NCBI GenBank assembly: GCA_007922195.1
Contig: ML682007.1
Span: 18,683,414 to 18,747,413 of the forward strand
DNA from: Podocnemis expansa
Lineage: Eukaryota; Chordata; Testudines; Podocnemididae
Direction of reading: 5' to 3'
Length of the DNA: 64,000 bases
Shown here: in pieces, positions 34,496 through 45,788 of the stretch
How the letters are laid out: each line of letters opens with the position of its first letter
Position numbering within the stretch: position 1 is the first letter of the stretch
Made by a program: the position numbers and the translations under genes
Notes under the pieces: generated by a model
Told to the model about the DNA's origin: nothing
What the model saw: the letters and a program-made list of their open reading frames with translations, nothing else
Databases searched by the model: none

Positions 34496-35870
34496 CATGA
34501 TCGAGCCACTGACTACCATTTTTGTTGTTTATTTCATTTTTATGTTGAAGTTAGGTCTGATGAAAAATGTCAAGCTGGGAGACTGAGGTCTTTTTCCACC
34601 ATATAGGAAACTGAAGCAGTTCTAGTGTTTAAAGAATTTCTATGTCCATTCACTATTTGGCTGAACTGATCCTTGTCATTTCACATACGGCTGCAACCGA
34701 ACAACTTTTAAGTTATGTCAGTGTATAATGGATCTGAAACAGTTATATACTCCATCATCAGTCCCCGGAACTCTCCATCCAGTTTCTGATTTGTTCTTAA
34801 AAAGACCCTTTTCTCTGAGATTATCTGACAGAAACAGAAGTAAAAAAAAGTGTTTCTACACATTAAATTAAGCTTTAAAATCCCTTGAAAAATAATATTT
34901 CCATTTCAGAAGAAGGAATACAGGAAATCTAATGGATGTTGAACTATAGTCCTGATCTCCTGGCTCACAGACCAGTGCTTTGACTACAGGACAAAGATTT
35001 ACTAAGTAAGCTTAATATTAAACCAATGTCTTCAGTACAGTAGTAGGCATTGAACTATACATTCAGAGCAGTTTAACCTATGTTTTCCTACAATAAAAAA
35101 TTGAATCAGAACAAGAACAAGCAATGCAAGTACAGTATGACAATCAGTTTGTGTAATGATAAATGTTTACTGACATACATTCCTCACTCGAAGGTTAACA
35201 AACTTGAAACAACATATGCAGGATATATTTGAGACTATGTACATTACAAATACTATAAGCCTGTCAAAATATGGAATGAAAACCTGTACATTAATTTTTT
35301 ATGATACCTCACTTAAAAATACCATCAATGACTAAAACTATTGATATTTGGCTTAAAAGTAAAATCTGGGTGAGTAACTACTAAAAACACTTCTTCCCTT
35401 TAAGGGAAGAGTAAAAAATGGCCTGTCCCATGAAATTGGGACACATGATCTGTTTGGAAGGAGAGACTTATTTACAGTAACAGTGACACACAAAGGACAT
35501 TAACAGACCACTTTTCAATAAGCAGTATTGGGTACTAAGTATTTTGGAATGACATCTGACACCAGGTCAGTGTATTACCACTTTGATTGTTTCCCTTTTA
35601 ATCACTCCCTCTGTGTTTGTGAAACAGCAAGTTACAAAATAACCCATATTTCAACACTTTTTCCACCCATGCAAAAAAGAATAAGTTCATGACTAATGTT
35701 ACTTATGGTCTCTATATAGATAAGGATCTGTGTGCTAGCAACAGAAGTGACTAGTTTCAATAATATAAAAGAAACATTGTCTTTTTTCATGTTTCAATTT
35801 AAAAAATTGGTTCACATCTAAAAAATTCAAGGTGAAGAGATTAATGCCAAGTTTACAAGTGTTCTTCACT
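34496..35870. other. Intronic sequence with one MIR-like trace
   Basis: The piece at about 34905-34990 (GAATACAGGAAATCTAATGG then CCTGATCTCCTGGCTCACAG then CCAGTGCTTTGACTACAGGA) resembles the 3' part of a MIR-type SINE. Nothing else is recognised. Confidence 0.35.
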
Positions 35871-35875
35871 ATACA

Positions 35876-36155
35876 AAACAAACAAGAAGCCCTGTGACAT
35901 CCTGAAGACTAACAAATGTATTAGGGTATAAGCTTTTGAGGGCTAGAACCCACTTGGTCAGATGCATGAAGAGAAACTTCAGTCTTAGTATATGTACACA
36001 TGCAAAGAAGGGTGAGTCACATTATTATGTGCAGGACCAGTGGCAACTGATGTTTCCCTTCATGCACCTGATGAAGTGGGTTCTAACCCACGAAAGCTTA
36101 TGTCCAAATAAATCTATTAGCCTTCAAAGGTGCCACAGGACTCCTCATGTGTTTT
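35876..36155. repeat. Penelope-type foldback repeat with hammerhead-like core
   Basis: The left arm (35876-35971) reads AACAAACAAGAAGCCCTGTG through CAGATGCATGAAG. The right arm (36058-36155) is inverted, CTTCATGCACCTGATGAAGT through CCACAGGACTCCTC. The loop is about 86 nt and includes GTATATGTACACATGC. The right arm carries the best hammerhead-like core of the window (36068-36104). Confidence 0.7.
36068..36104 (+). ncRNA. Hammerhead ribozyme-like core (degenerate)
   Basis: CTGATGA (36068-36074), a perfect 6-bp stem II GTGGGT/ACCCAC (36076-36081 with 36086-36091, tetraloop), GAAA (36092-36095), then a minimal stem III AGC/GTC with a TTAT loop (36095-36104). All core purines are present. The pair next to the cleavage site would be A with C rather than A with U, so this copy is probably inactive. 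Penelope-like elements are reported to carry minimal type-I hammerheads in their terminal repeats. Confidence 0.55.
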
Positions 36156-39100
36156 GTGTCTTGCTGAGACAGACTAACATGACTAACCCCACTGGAACTC
36201 ACCAAGATACAGGTTGCTGCAAAAGACATTTCTAAAGGTAATGCATTATCTGTACTGCACTGCAGTTTCAAGGACAAAAAAGGTCCTCCTTCCCCCACAC
36301 CCCTCCCCAGAGACTCCTTGTCACAGAAGCCTTCTTTCAGTGGAGGATGACCAGACTGGATTCTCCTTCAACTCTGCCAATGGTTTTTCTAAAATGGTAT
36401 GAGGAGTCACTCCAAACACACAAGAAATGTTCCTTGCCCTTCACAATCAGCCTGCTCTCCCTCTCTCCAATAGTCCGAGTTCAAGATGCACCGCTCCCCC
36501 AAAAATCAAACTCATGTTTCACGTAGCGATTACAGCACGAATCACAGGGCCCCCAAGAAATACCCCCCCATACATAAACACATTCCATGCACATACAATT
36601 ATTAAAGCCACTAAATGTCTAATTTAAGACATTTTCCTAATAGAAAATATATCAAAAGGTATCATCCTTTCTAACTAATTATCAGGAGTGCTGTGAATTT
36701 CCCAGTGTTCAGCAAGCAGCACGAGATGCAAAAAAGCAAACCAGACGCTGGGGAACCTAGAATGCTGACTAGTGGGAACTGCAGGTAATAGAGACATCTG
36801 ACAACCGTAAATGTGAAATGTTAATTTCCTCTTAAGTCCTCTGGCTAAAAACTCATAACTACTGTAATATGCTCTTCCACATCTGCATGCACGTGCACAC
36901 ACAGCTAAAACCATGAATTCTTCTCAGCAAAAACTTTTATTTCAATCACAAATATTGAACCATCCCCCCCAAAACGATCTCCGTCATGTACACATTGAAG
37001 GTGCATGCATCAGACAAAACAGTCCCAGGATTCACCGCCAAAACAAACCAAAGGTTCATTTTGTTTGTTTTATGCTTTGAGCAGTGATGTATTCCTGATC
37101 CTCAAAAATCACAACTGCCTCACTAAAACTTCTGCTTCTGTCAAGTCATGGAATCTTAGTTTGCAGAGGGACAGAGTTTTTAATGCTCTACAGACTGTCA
37201 TGAAGTCTCTTCCTCATTGTCATCAATCTGACTTGACAATTTTCTCATTGTTCTCAATCTGACTTACTGTATGCACTGTTGATTACACTAGGGAATATTG
37301 ATAACACCACTGAATATAGGCTTTTGGGTAAGTTCGTGCAGACTAAACCCCAAAAGTCACTCCTGTTTCTTCACTGAATTTCACAAATGACATAGGTAGT
37401 TTCACGTTTGCTAAGTCAATGTGGCCCCTCTCTAATTCTCCTACTGAAAGACCAGATAAAGCAACGGTGCAGACTGATGTTGACAAAAAAAGTAATTATT
37501 TTGAATACTGTAATCCTATTGTCAACAGTAGAAATTCAACTCAAACTTCTGACTTTATTTATAGAGCACTAGTGGGGTGAGGCATCTTATAACCAAACAA
37601 GATAATGTCTCTGTCCCAGAACTTACTGTCTAATCACATCATGAACACACTATTGAAAGAAAGATGAGCAGTCTTTCACCAAAGGGACAGTCATAAGATC
37701 TACGCAAAATATATTTAGTTTCATCATTAGAGACTACAAAGGTAACAACACCTGTACGTAGGGAAGTCCAACTCATTCCATAACAACACCCCACTTTTCA
37801 GTTGCCTATAACTGTCAAATTTTAATCGGATGGGCTAAAATTTTCTATGTGCAGCGAGTTTCAGCCTCAGGCTAGTTCTTCCAGAAAATTTTAGTAGAAA
37901 CACCATGGTCACTTCTTAGAATGAAGTTAGGGAACAAGCTCTCTCCCACACTGAAATATTCTCATAGCTGTTTCAGTGACAAGCTCTAGTGACTCCCTTC
38001 TTTGCAATAGGAACTTGTAAATTTGACAGGGGAGAGGGCTGCCTAGGCATTACATGATTTTTTTTTTTTGACTGTTCCCTCTGGGGAAAAAAATCCATTT
38101 TTTCCTCCAGTTGTTGTTTAAAAAACCCAGAAATTACAAACAAAAACTACATTAAAACAACATTAAGGCTTTAAAGTCAACCACAAACATTAGAAGTAAG
38201 GCTAACCATATAGCCACAGTCTGCTGTGCTTGTGTGCATGAATTAGGATAGCCTCTAATTAAATTCTTCTAATTAGATTATTACATTAGTTTTTTCTATA
38301 TGACCTTCTCCTTTCTCTTGTGCACTGACTGGACAATCCTCACTGAATGGATAGCTGTTCACTAGTTCTTTTTTACCCTCATCACTGAATGTTTAACTGC
38401 ATTATTTACTTCAAATCAGCAAGTCCTATACTGAATAAACTGATAATTTTTTCAAGGGTTTTTTCTGTGGTGCTCAGATGGAAGTATTTTAGTTCTTTAC
38501 AAATATTAATGAAATTATCTTCACACGACCTCCATGATGTGAAATTGTACTAGACGTTATGCGTAAAACTGGGACAGAGGTGCAGAGATTAAAGCCAAAA
38601 TTGACAAGTGTCAAATATTTTTGTCTGGCCAATCTGAGAAGCATATGACCTAATTTTTCATAGTACATGGCATATCATAGCACATTACATGTTCAGAGCA
38701 AGTCTCTCATTGGACTTGCTTTCAGTTGAAAGAGTAAAGCAATTCTATAAATTAGATTGCAGGCTGCCTGATCTGGGTACCCAGAAAACAAGGAATACGT
38801 GAAATGTCTGAGTTAGCTGATTTGCCCGGAACCATATTAAGAACTCTTGTGATAGAGAGAGAAACAGAAGCAATTCCCAAGGTGCTATTCAACTGCCTTA
38901 CCTATGAAATCATCCCTTCCCTCCCACCCTGCTTTAATCATTCAGTACACTCCTTCCAACTTCTCAAACAACTTAGCCAGGGCACACAAACTGATTCACT
39001 CAACAGCCAACCCCATTCACTCCCTGAGTGCCATGCAACCTGTGCACTAATAAAAGTCCTTCATTCTGTAAACTGAGTGCTTGATTGTGCAAGATTAATG

Positions 39101-40780
39101 TTATTTTTAGGGTTCTTCCCTTGGATGCAATAAATACATTAGGTTTTTAATGGAGGCATTATAGGAAAAGTATGTTAAAGAAGGCTATGTGTGAAAAGGT
39201 GGTCAGTGGGGATGGAGAAGAGTGTCATAGACCAACTGCTGGGCAAAGATTCTAGAGCAACAATTCAGATGGACTAGGTGAGGAGAAGCATGGTGATACA
39301 AACAGAATATCATTACAGTTAAGACAGAAGGTGATCAAGGAACACGAGGTTGTAAACAGTTTAAAAGGGAAGAAAGGAACAGATTTTAATCAGTTTTCTA
39401 GAGTAGGAAAGGATAGGATCTGATGACTGCCTGTCTGCATGGAAGATCACACATTTCTGAGGCTGGTCTGCATGGCAGGGGAACCTACTGAACTTGATAG
39501 CAATGGAGAATGGAGCCAGCAGCGAGAGCTTGGTGGAGAAAATGAAGTTTTCATTCTGCTTAACTGTACACACATCAGTATAATTGATGAAATAATTGCT
39601 GCATCCTCTTTGGGGATAAGTATGTTGAAAGATAGCAAAAAATACTAGCTTCAAGAAGAGAGAGAGGTCTGAACAGGCTAACTGCACTATATAGAAGTTT
39701 GAAACAATTATGATATAAGTAATGATCAATAATATTATCTGAACACAAAATATTCTTGCTGTTAAATTGAGGACCAACTACTTATTCAAAGTCCTTTTAG
39801 AAATTAAATGAAAAACTGAATTATTCCCAAATTTCAACAAGAAATAAGCTCAAAGGAATGCTTTCTTCACCACTGAATAGAGTTCAGATAAAGAGTGATA
39901 TATTTGATAACGTATTTGTGCTTTGTTTTTCCCTTACATATTTTGTAAGGTTTGATATGTCATGTGGCTACTATTAACCCTGCCCATTTTTTCAGATAAT
40001 CCTCGGTTTCAACATTACAACTAAATTAATTACATCACTATGATTTGGGAGGGCGGGGTGGGGAGACAAAACCAAGACTCCCTATAGAAATCCGTTTCAC
40101 AAAGTTGAGAAATGGAAATACTTTTGCCTATATTAGGTGACCATCTTAACTACTTGAGGAAACAGTGTATAGAGAAGGATCTCACAGAAGTGAAGAACTG
40201 GCTTAAAACCTCAGCTGTTCATTTTTAATTGAAAATCAGTTGCTTTTTTTTTAAAAAAAAAAGGACTGAACTGTTGTAAATAACTACACTGTTCAGAGTC
40301 AAAGATGTTAACTGGAGTCCACTGCAACACTCAATCTTAACTGCTTTAATGAATGTCTGTTTTTACTGAGTGCTGAGAGTTACTATGCAAGACTCAGCAG
40401 ATACTTACTCCAGAAAGGACCCTATGGTTGTATTTTCACTGGAATTAGACACCTGCAGCTGGGTCATGCCAAGCTGACTACCTGGTTCACAAAATATGGG
40501 CTAAGGAGCTGTTTAACTGCTTTTGGACCCACTTCACAGGGTCTTAGAGCCATGGCCTGAACCTCTATAGTGCAATTAAAAAGCTCCTTACACCAGGCTT
40601 CATGAGCCAGACACAGAATTTAGTTGCAGTGCAGACATACCCGATGAGGCTCAATGAAGAGCTCTATTCCTGTAGGCTCCCTAGGAGGAGAAAGCATATG
40701 CACCTACCAATAGACTTTCTGTCAAGGTCACCATTTTAAACTCTGTGTGGACTCCTGGACTAGTCAGTGTATGAATTCAG
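36156..40780. other. Intronic sequence with ancient-repeat traces
   Basis: Mostly unique. The piece at 37600-37635 (GATAATGTCTCTGTCCCAGA then ACTTACTGTCTAATC) is an antisense LINE-tail trace. The piece at 38490-38640 (TTACAAATATTAATGAAATT to AAAACTGGGACAGAGGTGCA) resembles MIR/L2-type relics. The stretch 39190-39660 looks repeat-like but I cannot name it. No exon was found. Confidence 0.35.
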
Positions 40781-41300
40781 AATCATAGAATCATAGAATC
40801 ATAGGGTTGGAAGGGACCCCACAAGGTCATCTAGTCCAACCCCCTGCCAAAAAAAGCAGGACCACTCCCATTAGATCATCCCAGTCAGTGTTTTGTCCAG
40901 CTGGGACTTGAACACCTCCAGAGATGGAGATTCCACCACCTCCCTAGGCAACTTATTCCAATGCTTCACCACTCACCTAGTAAGGAAGTTTTTCCTAATA
41001 TCCAGCCTGGACCACCCCAGCTGTAACTTGAAACCATTGCTTCTCGTTTTGCCCTCTGTTACTACCGAGAACAGTCGAGCTCCCTCCTCCTTGGAGCAAC
41101 CCTTCAAGTAGTTGAAGGTTGCTATCAAATCCCCCCTCAGTCTTCTCTTCTGCAGGCTAAATAAGCCTAGTTCCTTCAGTCTTTCTTCATAGGGCTTGTG
41201 CTCCAGCCCTTTGATCATTTTGGTTGCCCTCCTCTGGACTCTCTCTAATTTGTCCATGTCCTTTTTGTAGTGGGGAGCCCAAAACTGGACACAGTATTCT
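40781..41300 (-). pseudogene. CR1 LINE 3' end with nearly open ORF2 terminus
   Basis: The minus-strand CR1 3' end begins at the ATTCTATGAT microsatellite (40781-40805). ORF2's C-terminus is open for 94 codons (41257-40973): [51 protein letters not shown], then [12 protein letters not shown] single TGA (40973-40975) follows, after which the same frame resumes as [17 protein letters not shown]. It is 5'-truncated at 41300 where a DIRS-like remnant begins. A low mutation load suggests a fairly young copy. Confidence 0.85.
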
Positions 41301-41640
41301 GTTTGCTATAACTACGAAGACCTGTGTTGTTTTCTAAAGGCTTTAGTCCTCCAGATATAAAAAGTCAAAGCCCGTCTAACATCCAGAATATGCAGCCTCT
41401 GCTCTCAGCTGTTGACAGGTGGCTTTGGGCAGAAAACCAAAAGAACCATGTCCTGGTTTGAGTGGAACTGTGACACCACCTTTGGAAGGAAAGCCAGGTA
41501 AGGGCGCAACTGACTCTTGTCCTTGAAGATAACCGTACAGTATAAGAGGGTTAACATTTGAGAGCCCCAAGTTCCAAGACTCTCCTGGCTAATGTTGGAC
41601 CACTAGAAAGTCTACATTCCAGGACGGATCGAGATGCAAG
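41301..41640 (-). pseudogene. DIRS-like tyrosine recombinase fragment
   Basis: The minus strand reads FKDKSQLRPYLAFLPKVVSQ, then FHSNQDMVLLVFCPKPPVNS, one stop, then EQRLHILDVRRALTFYIWRT and KAFRK, a one-base shift, and [10 protein letters not shown] up to the CR1 junction. The VRRAL..Y..RTK.FRK pattern matches the tyrosine recombinase region of vertebrate DIRS-like retrotransposons, known by sight. The catalytic HxxR...Y part would lie further 3' and is cut off by the CR1 element. An alternative is another tyrosine recombinase element such as Ngaro. Confidence 0.6.
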
Positions 41641-42445
41641 CATGTTGCCAGAACCTCAGGTGGAGGGCCCATCACAGTCTTGACAGTACAAAACTGATAT
41701 CCTACTGGAAAACAGGCCGACATATCTGACGGTATATGGAGCTAAAGCTCTGCCTGGGACCAATAAGCAGGATCCTATCTAACTAAAGTCTCTGTAATTA
41801 CAAACTCACGCATACTATTTGACTCTTTTGTGATATCTTTGCAAACAACCAGTAGGATGATGCATCCAAAGCAAGAAAAGATGGATGTTCTAGTGACTGC
41901 CATAGGTGATAAAGAAGGAACTGAGATGACATGGCGTTGGCAAGGCTTTATACAGAGCATCATGAAGACACAAAACCACAAGAGTTCCTGATCCAACCCT
42001 ATGGACACCATTAGGGGAAAAACCTTCTGTCAGCTGTGCTTGTGGCACACACAAGCCTATTCAGAATTGACTAAGCAAGAACTTGAAGAATCACCATATT
42101 ACACTAGTAAGAAACTGCTTGCTTTCCCAGCTTTACTTTCTGTATGGCCACACTAGTCTGTTAGTACAGCTGGATCAGTGCTCTGGTGTAAGCTCCATGA
42201 CAGACTGGGTGTTGGTATTAAATGACGTTGCTCAAAATGCCATCTACATTGAAACTCATGATGAAACCATCACTAGTCGATCTGCACACATGCTGGAAAA
42301 ATGCTACTGCAGACAAGAGGACAGAGTCAGTTCTAGGATTAAGATATGTAGTAGAAGCCCCAAGACCTTTACTTGAATCACTTAAAATCCTCAAGTGGAA
42401 GGCTTTTTTTGAGATCACAGACAAGCACATGCTCCTACGGCACAA
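41641..42445. other. Unclassified, possibly more of the DIRS-like element
   Basis: No clear protein could be read. The minus strand at 41775-42011 and plus strand at 42083-42482 have open stretches with no recognisable family. It may be degenerate flank of the DIRS-like element. Confidence 0.3.
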
Positions 42446-42635
42446 GAATCATAGAATATTAAGGCTGGAAGGGACCTCATGAGGGCATGCAGCTCAACCC
42501 CCTGCTAAAAGCAAGACTACTCCCACTAAATCACCCCCACCAGGGTTTTATTCAACCAGGTCTTAAAAGTTTCCAAAGACAGAGATTTCACCACCTCCCT
42601 AGGCAACCAATTCCATTCCCATTCCAGTGCTTCCC
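42446..42635 (-). repeat. CR1 3' end, second truncated copy
   Basis: It starts GAATCATAGAATATTAAGGC (antisense of the CR1 tail), then TGGAAGGGACCTCATGAGGG, CTCAACCCCCTGC and CACCACCTCCCTAGGCAAC, ending near CCAGTGCTTCCC. It parallels the copy at 40781 but is more diverged and shorter. Confidence 0.8.
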
Positions 42636-45635
42636 ACCAATGGTGCTACCACCACCATTTGAGCTAGATAGTAAAGTGTACTTTCCACATTTTACTTCTG
42701 AAGAGTTGATTTAAATTTAGGATCACAGCTGAAAATGAATATGTTGGCTTCCATGTGAGATTCTTTCAGGTGAGAAAACACCACCCCAGTACCTCACACA
42801 ATTGAGTATAATTAGTGACCTTCTTAGGAATGAAAGAGAAAGCTTGCATGGAGTTTCCTTAAAAAACCATGTCCTCCTTTCAGCCTCCCATTGACAAGAA
42901 TATAATTCAGCAGTTTCATCAAGAAAACCTTTTTATAAAAGCATTAAATACTTTTTATATCTTCTCATGGATTCAGTTAAAAGAGAAGGATTAGACACAT
43001 CAGCTGGAGTTGCAGAGTATACAATTTCATTGACTAGTAAATATTATGCTACTGCCTGCTTCCCATTCAAAGTCAACAGAATAAACTAGGCTCCATCTTC
43101 TAGTCAAACAATGTGATTTTGAAATTACGAATCAGACCACCCGCTTTCTGCTGCAAATGAATGTCATCCTGGCCCAGGATTTTAATTGCTGCACAACCAT
43201 CATTTTTATGAGGTACAAGGGAAAGGATTTAAAGAAAAAAATAATTTACATTTACTGGAAGCTGAAATAAAACACATCTCATTAAAAATTAACTTATAAT
43301 TCAAGATGTTCAGAGTGTTCCCCCTGTGTGGTGATACTAACCATCACCAAATCTGTGCACGTGCAGAAAGGTGAAAATAAGATTAAATTAAATTGGAAGT
43401 CTATACAGAAAGCTTTCCTTTTATGTTGACTCAAGCTCACAATCACAGCATGATGGCTAGCTCAGATTCTCAAACACACCACAGAAGGTCAACAGGAATT
43501 CAATGAAGTGATAGGCAGGGACATCTGTTGTACATCAAGTCTATATTTTGCCACAAACTGAGTGGTAATAATACCCATCACACTGTGCAAATCTCTTCCA
43601 TTCTAAAAACGAAAGCAATGCACTGTTATAAACAGAAGAGTGCATTTAGCTAAGTATTTTTTTCTTTTAAAGAAATGCCACTGACTTTCCCATGTAATTC
43701 AAGGCCTCATGCCAGAAGCCAGTACACAACTAAGGACAACAATACAATATAATATATATACTGATGGTATGAGAGAACTTTTAAAGAGTGAAGATTAGAG
43801 TTTCATAAAGATGATTTCTTAGAGCAAGACCAACAAAATAAACCCAAATCTCTATAATCTTCAACTTTCTTTTCTACAAAAGTTGGGGAGTAGGAAAAGG
43901 TTAAGGCAAGGCAGAAAATCAACCAACCTATTCACAGAAAACACCTGCTAGCAGCTCCCTCACTAATACTGAAGGGATTCCACTTGAGTGCCTCTGCTGA
44001 TCTAAATTGCGGCAAAATGATCAAGAGTCTTACCTAACCAGTTCCCAAACAATTTAGGGTTTTATAGGTTGTCCTGAATTCCAGCTGGAAAGCTCTTTTC
44101 AACTAGCAAAGATCCCACAGTACTAATATAATGTGCTCCTAATGTGAAATTGTTTAATAAAAGCAGCTGCATTCAGTTTCCAATGGATTTCAACACGTAG
44201 CACCATGCAGAGCACACTGAGGTAATGTTGGTAACTTTTCATATAAGTATGACATTTACACTGGACAACCATACAGTGATACGATATGAATCACAGGACA
44301 GAGGTCCCTACTTATTGCATTTATAGAATGTGATATTCTAGTTCAGGCATTCATTGCAAAGCAACTAACATTTCTAGCATGAGACTTGTACGAATTGCAC
44401 AAAAATAAACTTGCAAACCTCAGAGCTAACAATTGTTGTAGGACGGAAAATGATGGCACAAAGTAACTTCAGTTAATTCCACACCTTGAGTTTATCCTAT
44501 TGTGAGAGTTACTGGCAGGGATCAAGTCTCACATTAGCCAATTAACTAAATGCAGTTTATAGCCTTCTTCAGCCACTTAAGCTCATTAGTTAATTAAAAG
44601 ATTGGTTAAAGCTTGAGCAAGCAATTTTACCTGACAAATTCACTAAGTAATATCTTTGATTATTTAGTTTTATAGCCGCTTATGAAGATCCACTGATTCC
44701 TTACAGAAAGCTGAAAAAAAATCACTCATTGAAAGTAAGTGTGCTTATTTTTCTCTTCTCTTGTTCTTCAACAAGGATATCTGACTGAAATGTTACGTTT
44801 CTAAGCATTAACAGAGTTCTCTCCTCATTTTACAAGCCAATATTTCATGACATAATTACTGTTTCATGCTCAGTTAAATCGCTAACAGAAATAATTTGTA
44901 CATGCTTCTGGCTTATTTAATGGACACTTCTACACCAGTGTTTGCTCAAACCTACTCATCTCATTTTTCTTAATACTATGAACCTTTAATTTCTGGAAAA
45001 CACTTCTGCTCCTGTGAGAGCAGCACTTGTGTGTGCATGCAACCATGCTCATCGTGGTTGCAAAAACAGACTGCACATAAAACGTATAGTGACAGGAAAA
45101 CACATTCCCTACACTCCTGAAAGGTCAGATTTCTTTCTGTGAAATAACCCATCGACCACCTCCCAACAGCGGGCAGTGAAGTTTCTCCGAAGTTACCTAT
45201 CAACAAAGGTCCTGTATTATAAAATCTTGGCAGAACAGTGAATGAGGGATAGGAAGCCAACCCTAATACTGACTGAGTTTTATTAGTTTAACAATGCTAA
45301 ATGTTAACAAAATTGTGGCACTGCAGAATCACTCAATGCTCCACTCAGGACTGGGAACCCAAATGTCTACAGCCCAGGAGCCTGTCCTATTGGAGAATTT
45401 TTCTTCTCCGCAATATTGACCAACACCTTTCTGACACTCCTTTTCTGAAGCAGATAGAATTTAAATTCAAGAGGACTTAAATTTTTTCCTTGTTTTAAAA
45501 ATTACTATGTAGGGAAAAAAAAGTCACTTTAAAAGCAAATTATAGTTGACACTCATTAATCAAGTTATAGTCAATACTAACTAATCAGGATAAATACAAG
45601 ATCCAAAGGGTCATCCATGTTAGTCTAGCTCAGTA
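42636..45635. other. Intronic sequence, nothing recognised
   Basis: A long AT-rich repeat-poor stretch. 43030-43330 and 44540-44700 (rich in TTAATTAA and GATTGG-like blocks) look unusually free of decay and may be conserved, but no gene is seen. Confidence 0.35.
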
Positions 45636-45788
45636 AAACAAACAAGGAGTCCTGTGGCACTTAAAGACTAACAAATAGATTTATTGCAGGAGCTTTCGCC
45701 TCTGACAAACTGGGAATTTCTCCCACGAAAGCTCCTGCAATAAATCTATTTGTTAGTCTTTAAGTGCTACAGGGATCCTTGTTTGTTT
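45636..45788. repeat. Penelope-type foldback repeat, 60/63 arm identity
   Basis: The arms 45636-45698 and 45726-45788 are both 63 nt, inverted, and differ at three positions. The spacer is 27 nt. They run AAACAAACAAGG through GACTAACAAATAGATTTATT to GCAGGAGCTTTCG. The right copy extends through the spacer as CTGACAAACTGGG...TCCCACGAAAGC, a hammerhead-like layout with the core G8 changed to A. Just left of it is GTTAGTCTAGCTCAGTA, shared with the foldback at 19149. Confidence 0.8.

Noticed and set aside
45606..45640. tRNA-like A box (TAGCTCAGT) suggesting a tRNA-derived SINE
   Set aside because: No B box or tRNA fold follows, and related copies are continuous with a Penelope-type coding remnant.
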